A stretch of DNA of 64,000 nt from the NCBI GenBank assembly GCA_945910005.1, contig OX246743.1, forward strand, positions 6,024,018 to 6,088,017, read 5' to 3'. The notes beneath the pieces are model-generated. The model saw only the letters and a program-made list of their open reading frames with translations, was not told the origin of the DNA and made no database searches. Shown one piece after another: positions 23,621-35,887 of the stretch (positions are counted from its first letter, which is position 1; each line of letters opens with the position of its first letter). Origin of the DNA: Isoperla grammatica. Taxonomy: Eukaryota; Arthropoda; Insecta; Plecoptera; Perlodidae. Position numbers and translations under genes: made by a program.

Positions 23621-24577
23621 TATATTTGCAAGAGCAAACGAAGAAAATGATAGGTTACTACCCGACTGCCTATCTAACACGTTTCGAGACACGAGGGGAC
23701 ATAAATATTAAGAGTGCATTTTAAGGACATAGCAGACCATGGGAAGTAGGGAACAATATTTAGGAATGCGTGGAAATAGATTCGTAGAAATGAAAAAAAC
23801 TTACAATAATATGAAGGAATGCCGAATTATTCAAAACCAAATTGTAGATTAACAACATAGAAAGAAGAACGTATGAAGAAAGAATCTTTTGAGGATGCAA
23901 ACAGCTTTCATCCTCTAACGCCGCTATATAAATGAGCCCGGAAGATTCCCCGCGTACCCTATTACAGAATGTAAATGGACCCTCCTTGCACTCGCTTGCT
24001 ATTGCTAGGGAGTCGTTTCTCACGGTTAACCAACTTAACTCGCAGATAAAATATCATCTAATATGAAATTAGCGCAAGAGAGAATTAACTCTTAGTTTTT
24101 AATTCTTGTATAGCACTTACTCTCTCTCCCCCTCTCTATTAGATTACGTCACGTGCGCGAATACATGCCGACCAATCAGAGAGCTGTATTCAAACGTGGA
24201 GCAACTTGACCTCCCCCCACCCCTGCACACTAATGAGAGCCGAGGTTGTAAGGACGGATAAATTTGATGTTTTTGTGTTCTTTTCTGCAAACTGAGTTCT
24301 TTTGTGAGATTTCGGAGAAATGTGATGTTTGGTATCGATCTGACGGGCTCAATGAAATAGCCAGACAACCGACCATACAGGAAAACATGTTGCTTATTTA
24401 CTTTCTTCAAAATTAGAAACTAGGTCTATACTTTTTACAAAGACCACTAGGAAAAAATAAAAAAATTACCGAAATCACGCCCGTTTGATTTATGTAATAC
24501 AATCACTAATACATCATTTTGATCCTCCGGGCCTGCTGGAAAAATAAATTAATAATGAAATAAAAGTGTTAAATACA
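23621..24577. other. Non-coding stretch, nothing recognised
   Basis: Unique AT-rich DNA. Minus-strand frames at 23760-24023 and 24144-24410 have no family resemblance. Confidence 0.5.
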
Positions 24578-24583
24578 GTAAAT

Positions 24584-25414
24584 TGGGGGAGCCTGAATAG
24601 CGCCGAATGGAACAACGCCGAATCGATCGTGTGTACTGCACTTTCAAGTATAATCCTAACCCAAAAAAGTAGACCTTGTAACCTGGAACAACGCCGAATC
24701 TTTTTCTGCGTTAATCCACCGGAACAACGCCGAATCTTTTTCGGCGTTAATCCACCGGAACAACGCCGAATCTTTTTCGGCTTAAATCCACCGGAAGAAC
24801 GTTGAATCTTTTTCGGCGTTAATCCACCGGAACAACGCCGAATCTTTTTCGGTGTAAATCCACCGGAACAACGCCGAATCTTTTTCGGCGTTAATCCACC
24901 GGAACTACGCTGAATCTTTTTCGGTGTTAATCTACCGGAACAACGCCGAATCTTTTTCGGCTGAAATCCCCCGGAACAACGCCGAATATTTTTCGGCGTT
25001 AATCCACCGGAACAACGCTGAATCTCACAGTGTTGGTTATAATTACTAAAAAAAAGTTTTTAGGTTCGTCAATACATTCTACTCACTGCACCGTTCAAAC
25101 CGTGTATTACACAGAAAATGATTCGGCGTTTTTCCAGTGGATTAACGCCGAAAAAGATTCGGCGTTTTTCCGGTGGATTAACGATGAAAAAGATTCGGCG
25201 TTGTTCCGGTGGATTTAAGCCGAAAAAGATTCGGCGTTGTTCCGTTGGATTAACGCCGAAAAAGATTCGGCGTTGTTCCGGTGGATTTACACCGAAAAAG
25301 ATTCGGCGTTGTTCCAGGTTACAAGGTCTACTTTTTTGGGTTAGGATTATACTTGAAAGTGCAGTACACACGATCGATTCGGCGTTGTTCCATTCGGCGC
25401 TATTCAGCGTCCCC
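24584..25414. mobile_element. Foldback-type element with 36-bp repeats in its arms
   Basis: The left arm starts TGGGGGAGCCTGAATAGCGC and includes CGATCGTGTGTACTGCACTT and AAAAAGTAGACCTTGTAACC. All three blocks recur reversed at 25310-25414. Inside each arm a 36-bp unit (GGAACAACGCCGAATCTTTT, then TCGGCGTTAATCCACC) is tandemly repeated, about 10 times on the left and 5 on the right. About 85 bp of spacer (25026-25110) lies between. GTAAAT at 24578-24583 and 25415-25420 is a candidate 6-bp target duplication. Long repeat-built inverted arms are the hallmark of Foldback/Galileo-like elements. There is no transposase. Confidence 0.85.
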
Positions 25415-25524
25415 GTAAATAGGAAATGACTCAACACATCACCATTTCTCATTTATAACAACAATAATTGCACTCTACTTTTAACAATACTATTGATAAT
25501 AAAGACATTGATTGGAAAGTCTGA

Positions 25525-25865
25525 TCAAGTTGAAATTTAGACCATCCACAAGCCTCGATGTGGATTGAAGGTATATAGTTTTGTGGGAAAATCGTTCCAA
25601 AAACTAAACCGTTACACCAGAGTTACTGAAAAATATTTTTCTGAAACAAAATGGCGGCAAAATGTGAGAAAGCTATATTTTTATAAAGATTTGTCTGGTC
25701 ACGAATATATTCATTTTATGGCGATCTGATAAGTATTGGCAAAGTTACACAAACGTTACTCGAAAATATTTTTCTGAAACACAGTAACGGCCAAATAAAA
25801 TGCGAGGTCGTTCTGCTATAGTAAACTTTGTCCGGTCACGAATACGAGTATACTAACTTAAACGA
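25525..25865 (-). mobile_element. Helitron-like element, partial copy E
   Basis: Starts at GGAAAGTCTGATCAAGTTGA and follows copy B (33681-34431) from its about base 120 to about base 460, with CACAAGCCTCGATGTGGATT and GGCGGCAAAATGTGAGA shared. Both ends of the element are missing. The strand label here and for copies A-D refers to orientation relative to copy B, which reads on plus; this copy reads on plus as well but is listed with its degraded kin. Confidence 0.6.
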
Positions 25866-26581
25866 GTAAGGGCCCTGGGTCCTGAATGGTTCAGCCCTAG
25901 ACTGTGACGGCTCCCCCTCGCTTCTACTGAGCACCAATTCAGTTTTCTTCTCGTGCTCGCACTGACTCCATTGTAGCAGGTTGTACCCCCATTCATCCCC
26001 ACACTAATTCTTATTATCACCCCAGCCCTCGGGCTTATGAGTTTTTACCTCCGTATTCCTTCATCTGCTCCAGCCCGGGAGAGCGTTCCAGCAAAGTTCA
26101 ATGTTGAACTATTGCATAGTAAGTTAGTAAGTTAGTAAGTAAGATACGTTCGTTCTCTTCTGTTTCGGGCTGTTTTCAGCTAACTACGAGCTACCCTTTC
26201 ATGTGCCGGTTTTGACCGGCAAGGTCAATATTCACGGCTATGTTAATTGTCTTTGTCGTGATATTCTTGTTTCCTTGTGGCGAGGCTTCCTGCGTTTCCG
26301 TCACGTTAGACGAGATGGACGAGCTGGTTGCAATCCACGTTCAGCGTGGACGCGTCAGGTTAGTCTGGGTCTCTTGTCGGGTGGTTCGACGTCCGGGTCC
26401 CAATGGCGCGGGCTATGGTGATTCTTGGCTGGCTGCTGGGTGGTTCCCGCATCCAGGGTTCGGTGTCTTCGTTTGAGCTCCCTTCTCAATAGTCTGTTTG
26501 GGTGTAACGAGCGTATTAGCGGATTTTTTGAGACTGTGGCTAAGCTGTAGAACCTGTCCGCCATGGCGGTCAGTTGGTCCT
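25866..26581. other. Non-coding or unrecognised stretch
   Basis: GC-richer than its surroundings. Overlapping frames exist on plus (26203-26476) and minus (26355-26594), but I recognise no protein. It may be debris of a retroelement that also supplied the adjoining hairpin arms. Confidence 0.4.
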
Positions 26582-26729
26582 CAACATACGACACATCGAG
26601 GAAGTCGTGGAGGTCTTTCGTACGCGTCCTGGGAGGGGCCCCTGCTATGGTCCGTAGGGATTATAGCAGGGGCCCCTCCCAGGACGCGTACGAAAGACCT
26701 CCACGACTTCCTCGATGTGTCGTATGTTG
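26582..26729. repeat. Perfect inverted repeat, 67-bp arms, 14-nt loop
   Basis: 26582-26648 (CAACATACGACACATCGAGG...) is the exact reverse complement of 26663-26729, with loop GGTCCGTAGGGATT. No mismatch is visible in 67 pairs. The right arm ends exactly where a Helitron-like fragment begins (26730), which suggests that the hairpin formed at a rearrangement joint, or is an assembly or replication fold-back. Confidence 0.95.
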
Positions 26730-27400
26730 GATACGTATTAGAGGCAGTAGTTACATTTCTATTGCTGTCAATAAGTGTTAGTAACGGATGCGGACCGCGT
26801 AGAAAACACTAGACGAAATGACAACGAAAAATCTTAGCAACGCACATTGCACAGCATTCAGCAATATCGAGAATTATTAAGCGAGCGAAGCGAGCGTTTC
26901 CACTTGACTCTTATGGCACTTCGTTCTGTTTTTTGTTTTGTTTTTTTTTATGTCTGTCGATAGCGGTCGAACGGAAAGTCCGATCAACTTGATATTTGGA
27001 CCATCCACAAGCCTCGATGTGGATTGAAGGTGTATAGTTTTGAGGCAAAATCGTTCGAAAAGTTACAAAGTTACACTCAATAACTGTTAGTAACGGTGGC
27101 GGACCGCCGCGAAAACACTAGACAGAATGCCAACGAAAATTCTTAGCAACGCAAATTGCACTGCATTCAACAATATCGGGAAGTATAATAGCTATGGAAA
27201 TTAGACAACATTTTGAAATGCACATTCTTGAATTGTTGTTAATTGTTGTTTTTATTAGCTTTGAGATCTTGTCGCCAGAACGTTCGTAGATATTGACGCG
27301 CTCGCTTATCAACGCGTCAAACAGAGCGTTTTCTAGTGATAGCTACGGAATAAGAAAAATGTTTGGAATGTGCGTTCTTGTATCGTTGTTAATTGATATT
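26730..27400 (+). mobile_element. Helitron-like host fragment carrying a nested copy
   Basis: 26730-26876 and 27337-27400 are two pieces of one family member, split by copy C. The left piece runs GATACGTATTAGAGGCAG...CAATATCGAGAATTA and the right piece TGATAGCTACGGAATAAG..., matching the uninterrupted order in copy B (around 34138-34350). Confidence 0.65.
26877..27336 (+). mobile_element. Helitron-like element, internally deleted copy C
   Basis: Starts TTAAGCGAGCGAAGCGAGCG and ends with the TTGACGCG/CGCGTCAA hairpin and CTAG. It lacks about 290 bp of the middle relative to copy B. It is inserted between A and T of the surrounding copy without any target duplication, which the uninterrupted copy B confirms as the empty site. 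This is the strongest evidence for a Helitron-like insertion mode. Confidence 0.75.
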
Positions 27401-27401
27401 T

Positions 27402-27708
27402 TTAAGCGAGCGAAGCGAGCGTCTCCGTTAGACTGTATCACACGTTCTGTTTTTTTTTAAATGTCTGTCAATAGCTGTCGAACGGAAAGTCCGATCATAC
27501 TGAAATTTGGACCATCCACAAGCCCCGATGAAGATTGAAGGTGTATAGTTATGTCACAAAATCGTTCGAAAAGTTAAAAGTTACAATGCAGTTACTGAAA
27601 AATATTTTTCTGGAATTGAAAGGCGGCAAAATGTGAGATAGCCATGTTATAGTACATTTTCGTCCAGTCACGAATATACTAGTTTCAAGGCAATTCGATA
27701 AGTATGGT
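27402..27708 (+). mobile_element. Helitron-like element, truncated copy D
   Basis: Begins TTAAGCGAGCGAAGCGAGCG inside the same host fragment and follows the family to about 27708, then changes to unrelated sequence. The 3' hairpin end is missing. Confidence 0.65.
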
Positions 27709-30094
27709 AGGTACAAATTACATTTGTACTGCTAATTGTAGTGAAGGATGTAGTGAACGATCCATGTATCTGCAGTACATAAATATACTGTCTTGGAGTT
27801 TCTATTAGAAACTCTACAATCCCCGTGTTTTCGAGACATTTCTGAAATCTTTCTAGTTGCCTTCAAGCCTCACTGATAAAATATCTATGCGTGTTACGAT
27901 GGTCTATTTTTATTTTTAGGCACAATATGTACTTTGTTTAGTTTATACATAACTTTTATTAAATGTAATTTGTTTCGATTTTCGTATTTATATATTGTAT
28001 TATATTCTTTCTCCTACGCACACACATTACAGAAGAAGTGAAAATTAACTTTAGTACAAATATTATAGCTTTTAAACTATTTTACTATTTTACTATTTTA
28101 CTTGTATAATTCATGTATTTGTTTCATGTAATACAAACTAAGGGTATAGTTTACGACGGTTCCTCAAGTCCCATTCAACTTGTCTATTGTCAAAAGAACG
28201 CCCATCAAGGGATGGGAAGGGGAAGGGAAAGAGGAAACGGAGAGAAAGAAGAGGAACAGACTAATGTTCGTTAATTTACTGAAAGGACTTTTCAATCTGT
28301 GCGAGTCGGATCGGTAATCTGTCGGCATTAGCCGCGTGTTTAAAGGGAACATGATGGAGCTACCGTCGCTTTCAGACTGCCGTGTGTTACTGTGCCTCTG
28401 TAATGGAGATGGGGCGGTCCAAAGCTGTGAGCCTAGAGATACGATCACTAACCGGTTAACCAATTAATCGTACCGGGCTGGAAAACCGGTTTTTATTTTT
28501 GAAATTTTTTTTTTTTTTTAAATACACATACATGTTACATGTATATTTATATTTTTATATCCAAAAATATCTGAATGTGGATAGATCGTATGATTATATT
28601 TATCCTTCTTTTTATTTTATATACATTTTTGTTTTTTTAATACATATTTATACGATTTGTTTAAAGAATTTCGGTTGATCGGTTAACCGAGGCGATTCAT
28701 CCCCCCCCCCCCTCCCCCATAGCTGTGAGCCGCACACCCCCGTATACGATGCTGATAACTAACATAGTTATCTATTTATAATTGATAGCTGAGAACCGCT
28801 CTTCTTCTTATTCTCTCCTCTCCTTTCTCTAGACATTTAAAATGTGATTCGTCACGGGAATTATGTTTTGTATCAACTAAACAATCATTGTACAACCAAA
28901 GCCAAATAACTGTTATCGTTACTATTATATTCTTGCTTTACCAATAATTGTAAATTTTTGAATTAAGAACGGTAATAACCATTGTAACGATTCATTGTTT
29001 AACTAATCCAAAACCAAATCCCATGAATCACTTTGTCCATATCTTGAAGAATTCTCAAGATTTCAATAAAATACAGTTAACTATGCTTGGCTTGATATTG
29101 CGACCACCCTTAAGAGTCAGGGCTGTTGGGGTATAGCCTAGGGATAGTATAAAATGATGAAGGAACAGTAACGATAACTCATTGAAAAGCGGTGGGAAGA
29201 TTGGGACAACTCACGTGAAAACTCAACCTCAGAAATGTCTCATAAAAACAAACCACATTAATTTATGAAACTTTCTTAAACTTATGATTGTTGAAAAAGA
29301 AAATAAAAAAAGTTTTTTTTAATAATTATAGTACTTTTCTCTCATCTTTTCTTCACAATTATTGTTCCTTTGTCACAAAATCAATCTTGATCCCCTAGTT
29401 GATTGTTTGCGCTAGTTTCTAAATTCTATGCATTAATTACTACCTGCCATTCGATGTATTTATAGAGTTTCGTATTTAATTATTGAGTTAAGAGCAACGT
29501 CAGGATAATAGGGGTTTAAAATGCTTTTAGTATTATCAGTAATAACGCCGTGAACACGGAACACAATGCATTAAATTGGATTGGATAAATACAAAGTATT
29601 CCTAATTCCATTTGGTACATCAAGATTGAGTTCGTTCCGTAACCATAGTTACTATAAACTCTGATCTATATTTTAGTGCACGCTGACTATCGCCCAGTTC
29701 AACTGTGACTGGAAGCAAAATATTGACAAGTTTGCGCCGTGTTTGAAATAATTGACGCGTTCTCGGTTTTCCTTTGCCTCACTAAACATCACCTTTGTTA
29801 AGGGTAGACAAGTTTTAATTTTCTGTCACAAACACCCACTAAGAAAGTCTTTGCTAATAGTTGGGTAGTAATTTTGCCCCATTAATAAAACCATGAGATA
29901 TTGGGATTGAATAGAATGGAAATATATTTGAAACAGAGTTTTAAACACGTGAATCATGTATCATATTGGTAAGCATAAAGGCTCAACCACAACTGACGGC
30001 ATCGTGATTCTAGTTGTAATCCGGAAATCGTGAAAACGTTAACTTACTTGGTTCTTATATATGTCGCTATTCACAACAAACTCGTAACGTCGTA
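27709..30094. other. Non-coding stretch, nothing recognised
   Basis: AT-rich. A T run lies at 28507-28519 and a C run at about 28700-28715. CTAACCGGTTAACC (28449) and CGGTTGATCGGTTAACCG (28672) form a weak inverted pair 220 bp apart that may mark an old MITE. No gene is seen. Confidence 0.45.
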
Positions 30095-30616
30095 ATGGAT
30101 TGCAATGGTCAATCATATTTCTACAATCACGATACCGTCAATTGTGTTAGGTCAATTGTATTGTCATCTGAATCTAAACACCTCTTTGGTCATCAGTATG
30201 GGCCTGTGACGTCTTGTCAATACAGCCGAGTAGTTTCTTGGCGTGGGGTTGGTATTATGGCATATATAACAACGCACTATATACACGTAACACACCAGTC
30301 TTATCATGTACGCACCAAGGACTTGCGACGTGCGAGCATTGTGAGGTGTTCAGGAGACACGCTGGTTCAGGATCGCTCAAGTAAATTTTATAAATCTTTA
30401 ACCCAACACCCAAACCCTCTCGTGAGGTCACAGTTGGACTTTATGCCCAACCCTCACGATAGATTTCTCCGTCCAGTCGCTAGCATCAATACCTATGAAT
30501 TCACGCCTCCCAACCAAAAGGCATATGGACGCCACTGCAACATTCGCCTTCCCCTCTGTGCCCAAGAAAAGACGGGTGAAGTTGTAACTTCTTTTCATTC
30601 CCAAGACCCTTCCTGA
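30095..30616 (+). CDS. Unrecognised 173-codon open frame
   Basis: ATG to TGA without interruption and not built from a repeat, which makes it the longest such frame outside the Polinton. It contains no motif, signal peptide or membrane segment I recognise, and codon choice looks unremarkable. There is no splice context or poly-A signal nearby except an AATAAA at about 30644. It may be a chance frame; I cannot assign a function. Confidence 0.2.
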   Translation: MDCNGQSYFYNHDTVNCVRSIVLSSESKHLFGHQYGPVTSCQYSRVVSWRGVGIMAYITTHYIHVTHQSYHVRTKDLRRASIVRCSGDTLVQDRSSKFYKSLTQHPNPLVRSQLDFMPNPHDRFLRPVASINTYEFTPPNQKAYGRHCNIRLPLCAQEKTGEVVTSFHSQDPS

Positions 30617-30870
30617 ATTTCCCAATTTTATTCCTCGTAGTTGCTAATAAAACCTTTTCTATTAATTTCGTACTATTTTCACATTAAATTCATTCTGCCT
30701 TCTGGCCATTTGATTCTTTGTCCTAACGTTCTGCCTTCGGCAACATATCCATCACTTCTGTACTCTCTCATACTTCTCTGTCCGGTCGAGACTTTTAAGC
30801 AAAAGGAAATCGCGCCTTATTGCCTCCATCCAAACGTCCAAACGTGACGTGTTTATGAAGGGATTATACG

Positions 30871-31205
<335 letters not shown>

Positions 31206-31412
31206 CCAACCTACTTATACACTAACAAAAATCAACGTCTCATTCATCCATCCCATTCACTCTATTTATTTTCCATTGACATTATTAAGGGAAGCATGGT
31301 CACATTACAACTACCAACGAGTACATTCTGCCATAATTGGTATTTAAAATAAGTGTTAATTTTTATTAAAATAGTGATTGTGAGTTTTTAATCGAAATAA
31401 CCCTAAATTGTC

Positions 31413-31464
<52 letters not shown>

Positions 31465-31485
31465 GAGAGAGAGAGAGAAAGAGAG
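31413..31485. repeat. (GA)n microsatellite
   Basis: Nearly pure GA run with GGAGA interruptions near its right end. Confidence 0.95.
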
Positions 31486-31696
31486 GGTGTATTGGGGATA
31501 ATATCATTGCACTTAGCACCACGCAAGGATCGTTCGCGTTGTAACGAGACCCGATTCCATTACTTATAGTTATAGTTTATGAAGCAAGTTTCAATTACCA
31601 ATTTAAGTTAGTTTATGGTGAAAACGCCTACGTTGAAACTAGAGTGGTAAGACTGAAAGGCTCTACCTATAAACTCGCGTGTATTGCAGGGGGTGA

Positions 31697-31755
31697 TGTG
31701 CGTGTGCGTGTGCGTGTGCGTGTGCGTGTGCGTGTGCGTGTGCGTGTGCGTGTGA
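31697..31755. repeat. (GTGCGT)n microsatellite
   Basis: About nine TGCGTG hexamers. Confidence 0.95.
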
Positions 31756-31854
31756 GAGAATACAGGGTTAACCAGCTCAATTGTGGTCAAGTGCAAACGT
31801 CAATGAGTAGTTACAATGAATTGTGTTATCAAAATGACAAGTAGTGAAGAGAGT

Positions 31855-31908
31855 CCTAGTACGAGCCTCTGCTAGGCGAAGCAAGTTGACCTCGAGCTAT
31901 CTATCTAT

Positions 31909-31960
<52 letters not shown>

Positions 31961-32400
31961 AAGATGTATGTATGTATGTATGTATGTCCTTTATACATTA
32001 CTAAACCATTCATCCGATCTCCATGAAACTTGGCACATATATGTATTTTTTCACGGGGAAGGTTTCTATGCTATCCATTTTGGTTTTGCACGTGGTGATG
32101 GGTGCCTGCAAAGAGGGCTCACCAATGAATTGACTTCGACACCGTTGGACATATCACCATGAAAGTTGGTACATGTATTTGTATTATTTTACGGGAAAGG
32201 TTTCTATGCTATCCATTTTGTTGTAACTCCTTCACGTGGTGATCGGTGCCTGCAAAAAGGGCTCACCAATGAATTGAGTTCGACACCGTTGGACATATCA
32301 CCATGCAACTTGGCACATATATTTTTTTTCAAGGGGAAGGTTTCTATGCTATGCATTTTGTTGTAACTCCTTCACGAGGTCGAAGGCGCGGCCGTAGCAT
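31855..32400 (+). mobile_element. Helitron-like leader region with 130-bp repeats
   Basis: After ACGAGCCTCTGCTAGGCGAA come (TA)n at 31912-31954 and (GTAT)n at 31964-31988, then CATTCATCCGATCTCCATGA. About three direct repeats of roughly 130 bp follow (32010-32135, 32136-32290, 32291-32385). Each has GGTTTCTATGCTATCCATTT, CACGTGGTGAT and ACACCGTTGGACATATCACC. CATCCGAT..CATGAAACTTGGCACA blocks of this kind are familiar from leaders of animal Helitrons, which fits the Helitron protein fragment that follows. Confidence 0.5.
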
Positions 32401-32504
32401 TTGGGGGGGGGGGGGGGGGGTTCAAAAACAGAAAATGGAATCACTCACTACAAATCTAGAGTTATCGTTATTTAAAAACCACCCGGCCCTTACCCCGGCC
32501 GCCT

Positions 32505-32590
32505 AATTCAGAAACATTCGCGGGCGTACGCACAACTCAACAAACTTTGATGAATTGTTGTGCGCATGCCCGCGAATGTTTCTGAATGTA
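32505..32590. mobile_element. Small hairpin MITE, about 31-bp arms
   Basis: ATTCAGAAACATTCGCGGGC...GCACAAC is mirrored by GTTGTGCGCATGCCCGCGAA...CTGAAT with one or two mismatches and a loop of about 20 nt. Confidence 0.85.
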
Positions 32591-32921
32591 ATAACAAAAG
32601 TGTGTACATCATAGTTTAGCGACAGTTCACCAAGTGACACACCCAGAGTCGCGCAATCTGGTAGAACCGAGACTAAAGCGCTGCGTATTGTTGAGATGAC
32701 TCATCGTGTACTATACCTACTAGCCACACAGGCACATAAACACCGGTAGAGTCGGTGTCAAATAGTTGTGACACAGTTCGCGTGTGTTCGTTGTGAACTA
32801 TAGATGTTTACTTAGTAACGTTTGGTTCCTGGGTTGGTCAGATTCGAATCCATAGTTTATCCAATGAGAAGGAGTTCACGTGACTGACTTTTTTTTTGCG
32901 TTAAATGTAATAAACTTAATT

Positions 32922-33243
32922 ATGCCACCCAAACGAAACAATATCGGTCGATCAACACCTCAAGCAAGAAAGAAAATAGCATCACGAGCATCAGAAACAG
33001 ACGAGCAACGGGAAGCAAGACTCGAAACCGTCCGAGTTCACAATGCTCAAGCCAGATCGTGTGAAACAGACGAGCAACGGGAAGCAAGACTCGAAAGTGT
33101 AACAAACTTTCTTTTTTTCAGTGGCATTGCAACGCATGCCGGGTACTCGCTAGCAACGCAACGGGACAACGGGAAGCAAGACTCGAAAGTGTAACACACT
33201 TTCTTTTTTCCAGTGGCATTGCAACGCATGCCGGGTACTCGCT
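32922..33243 (+). pseudogene. Helitron replication protein, N-terminal fragment
   Basis: ATG at 32922 opens MPPKRNNIGRSTPQARKKIA, then two copies of an ETDEQREARLE-type unit. The start MPP-K-x-N-I-G-R-S-T and the repeated (S/E)ET-x-EQR-x-x-R-L motif are characteristic of N-terminal regions of animal Helitron Rep/helicase proteins (family knowledge). After about 60 codons the frame leaves the family, and a segment of about 94 bp (GGGAAGCAAGACTCGAAAGT...GGGTACTCGCTAG) is present twice (about 33075-33152 and 33169-33243). Neither the Rep nor the helicase domain follows, so this is a dead fragment. Confidence 0.6.
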
Positions 33244-33680
33244 AGTACGGAATAAAACATGGTTATCGGTACAGGATGTCTGACATATGCGCTCCGAGAC
33301 ATACATGTTCCGCATCCTCCAATCCGATTACACTTATTCCGAATGTTGTGACCTACTTATCTCTTCTCCGCTAAGTGAAGGGTTAACGCGAACATCCAAT
33401 CACATTTTCGTCCTCGTACTCGACGAACACGCTTCGAAAGGTTTTTAATCTCAAAACCCTGCGAGGCAAAGTTGAGTTATCCTTTGAGAGGTTTTCAAAT
33501 AAGATATGATTCGAAATGTAACTTGTAGAAGAGCGCATGGATGGACTTTATAAGGGACGGGGGTCTATTTGGTTGATGATGCCAACATTTATAGATGAGG
33601 TCATTTAAACGCAAACGTGCCCGCGCAACTACAAGCAGTGTTTATCATCAAGAACGTGAAGCAACCACAACGCGGGGTTA

Positions 33681-34431
33681 TTAAGCGAGCGAAGCGAGCG
33701 TTTCCACTTGACTCTTATGGCACTTCGTTCTGTTTTTTTTTTGTTTGTTTGTTTGTTTTTTTTTTTGTTTTTATGTCTGTCGATAGCGGTCGAACGGAAA
33801 GTCCGATCAACTTGAAATTTGGACCATCCACAAGCCTCGATGTGGATTGAAGGTGTATAGTTTTGAGGCAAAATCGTTTGAAAAGTTACAAAGTTACACC
33901 ATAGTTACTGCAAAATATTTTTTTGAAACAAAATGGCGGCAAAATGTGAGATAGCCATATTTTTTTAAACTTTTTTCCGGTCACGAATATGTTAATGTAA
34001 TGGCGATCTGATAAGTATTGGCAAAGTTACACAAAAGTTACTCGAAAATATATTTCTGAAACACAGTAACAGCAAAATGTGAGGTGGCTATCTTATAGTA
34101 AATTTTCGTCTGGTCACGAATATACTAATGTTAACGCGATCCGATACGTATTAGAGGCAGAAATTACATTTCTATTGCTGACAATAAGTGTTAGTAACGG
34201 TGGCGGACCGTGTTGAAAACATGACCACGAAAATTCTTAGCAACGCACATTGCACTGCATACAACAATGTCGGGAAGTATAATAGCTATGGAAATTAGAA
34301 ACATTTTTGCAATGCGCATTCTTGAATTGTTGTTTGTATTAGCATTGAAATCTTTTCGCCAGAAAGTTCGTAGATATTGACGCGCTCGCTTATCAACGCG
34401 TCAAACAGAGCGTTTTCCTAGTTTTATAAAA
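33681..34431 (+). mobile_element. Helitron-like non-autonomous element, full copy B
   Basis: 751 bp, from TTAAGCGAGCGAAGCGAGCG to the TTGACGCG/CGCGTCAA hairpin and CTAG at 34428-34431. It stands between A (host) and T (host) without duplication. A T-rich tract sits at 33732-33772. It serves as the reference for the partial and nested copies at 25525-27708 and for copy A in the opposite orientation. Confidence 0.75.
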
Positions 34432-34819
34432 TACTCTTCATCTTCGTTGATTATCTGCTCATCTTTGTAATATTTATAGCATCCCTGTATGATGGAGGTG
34501 TAAAAACCACAGTAAGGTTCTAACAGCGTATTGTAAGCTGAAGATTTACGGACGGTCTAGGGTGTATATTAATACAATGTGGATTAGCTCATCCCGATAC
34601 AAGTAGAAGTTGCTGGCATTGAGGTTGTAGGGGGGATGTAGATAATACTAAATACTGTTCAGTTCAGTTACTATTTCCACATAATTGAATGCTGAGAATT
34701 GTATTGATATAAATGTTCAAGCGACTCAACTGCTGTGGTATAATGACAGTGAGATCGCAACATTCTGCAAGACTCACGTGGTCGCAATCGAGAGAGAGAT
34801 AGAGAGAGACAGAGACATG

Positions 34820-34861
<42 letters not shown>

Positions 34862-35887
34862 CGTGTATTTACAAAGTTACTCTTAATTAAATATTGTTCT
34901 TCTACATCACGTACAAAACAAAGGAAAATATACAATGGAAATCTAATTATTAAGATGAATGAACGAAAATGGATGAAACAGAATAAAAGAAACGACTCGT
35001 TAAGAAAAATTGTTGATACGTAAAATTATCCGAGCATAAAATATGAAAGATAAAATTATAGCTCGAAAAATATGCAAAGTATTTGGAATCTAACACAATC
35101 AATAAGTCGATTCATCGTTGTCGCGATTAGCCTCGGCTCTTGCTAACAACATGAAACCGTCCGCATGTAATTAGAAAATGAGCGTTGAATGGTTTTAACG
35201 CGCTGCCAACTCAAATGATTTAAAATCTAATTAATTCAACACGGCGGAAAATTACGATTAAACTAAAGAATCACAAACAACTTTGAAGTGAGACAGAAAT
35301 TCCCATTTTCTTGATTTCCTTGAACAAATTTACAGTCGTTCCTTCTTCGAAACAAATTAGTTACGTGGCGAAGCCTCGTTTTCCGCGTATTTTATTCCCA
35401 TGATAAAAAAGAAAACTAATTATCCAATACATTTAACACTGTCGAGTGTTTTAAACATCGGGTTTCACTCGTTATTTCGCTAATCGATTCACGAGCTGAA
35501 GGAGGAAGTTTGCACAGCGGGAAGCGAATGAAATTAATGTGATATTATTAGAGGTTACGCCGAGTTATTCTCGAAGAGGTTTCACTGGGAAAAGAGAAGA
35601 TTTTATTAAAATGCGCGCAGAAGAGAGTTGGTCGATGTGATTCAAATTTTACATCCACATTATTCTTTGTATGGTTTTAGTAATAATTACAGTTAATTGA
35701 AGTTAATTTAATTTTAATATCTGTCCTCTGCAACACAGTTGAGCCCCATCATTCTGCAACACATTTTTAGAAAAGTGAAAGAAATAAAACATTCTAATTG
35801 ACGATTAATATTTAAGGACATATTGTGTGTGAACGCTTTTGACCTTAGTACAAACGTTTAAATAATAAAAAAATAAAAAAAGACACA
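34432..35887. other. Non-coding stretch with (GA)n tract
   Basis: A GA-rich run lies at about 34789-34859. The rest is unique AT-rich DNA. The frame over the GA run (34685-35023) is not convincing. Confidence 0.5.

Noticed and set aside
24566..25452. Frames with repeated RIFFGVNPPEQ or KKIRRCSGG blocks
   Set aside because: A 36-bp repeat keeps all frames periodic; these are the arms of the Foldback-type element, not proteins.
31608..31844. Frames of repeated TH or VR residues
   Set aside because: Translation of the (GTGCGT)n microsatellite.
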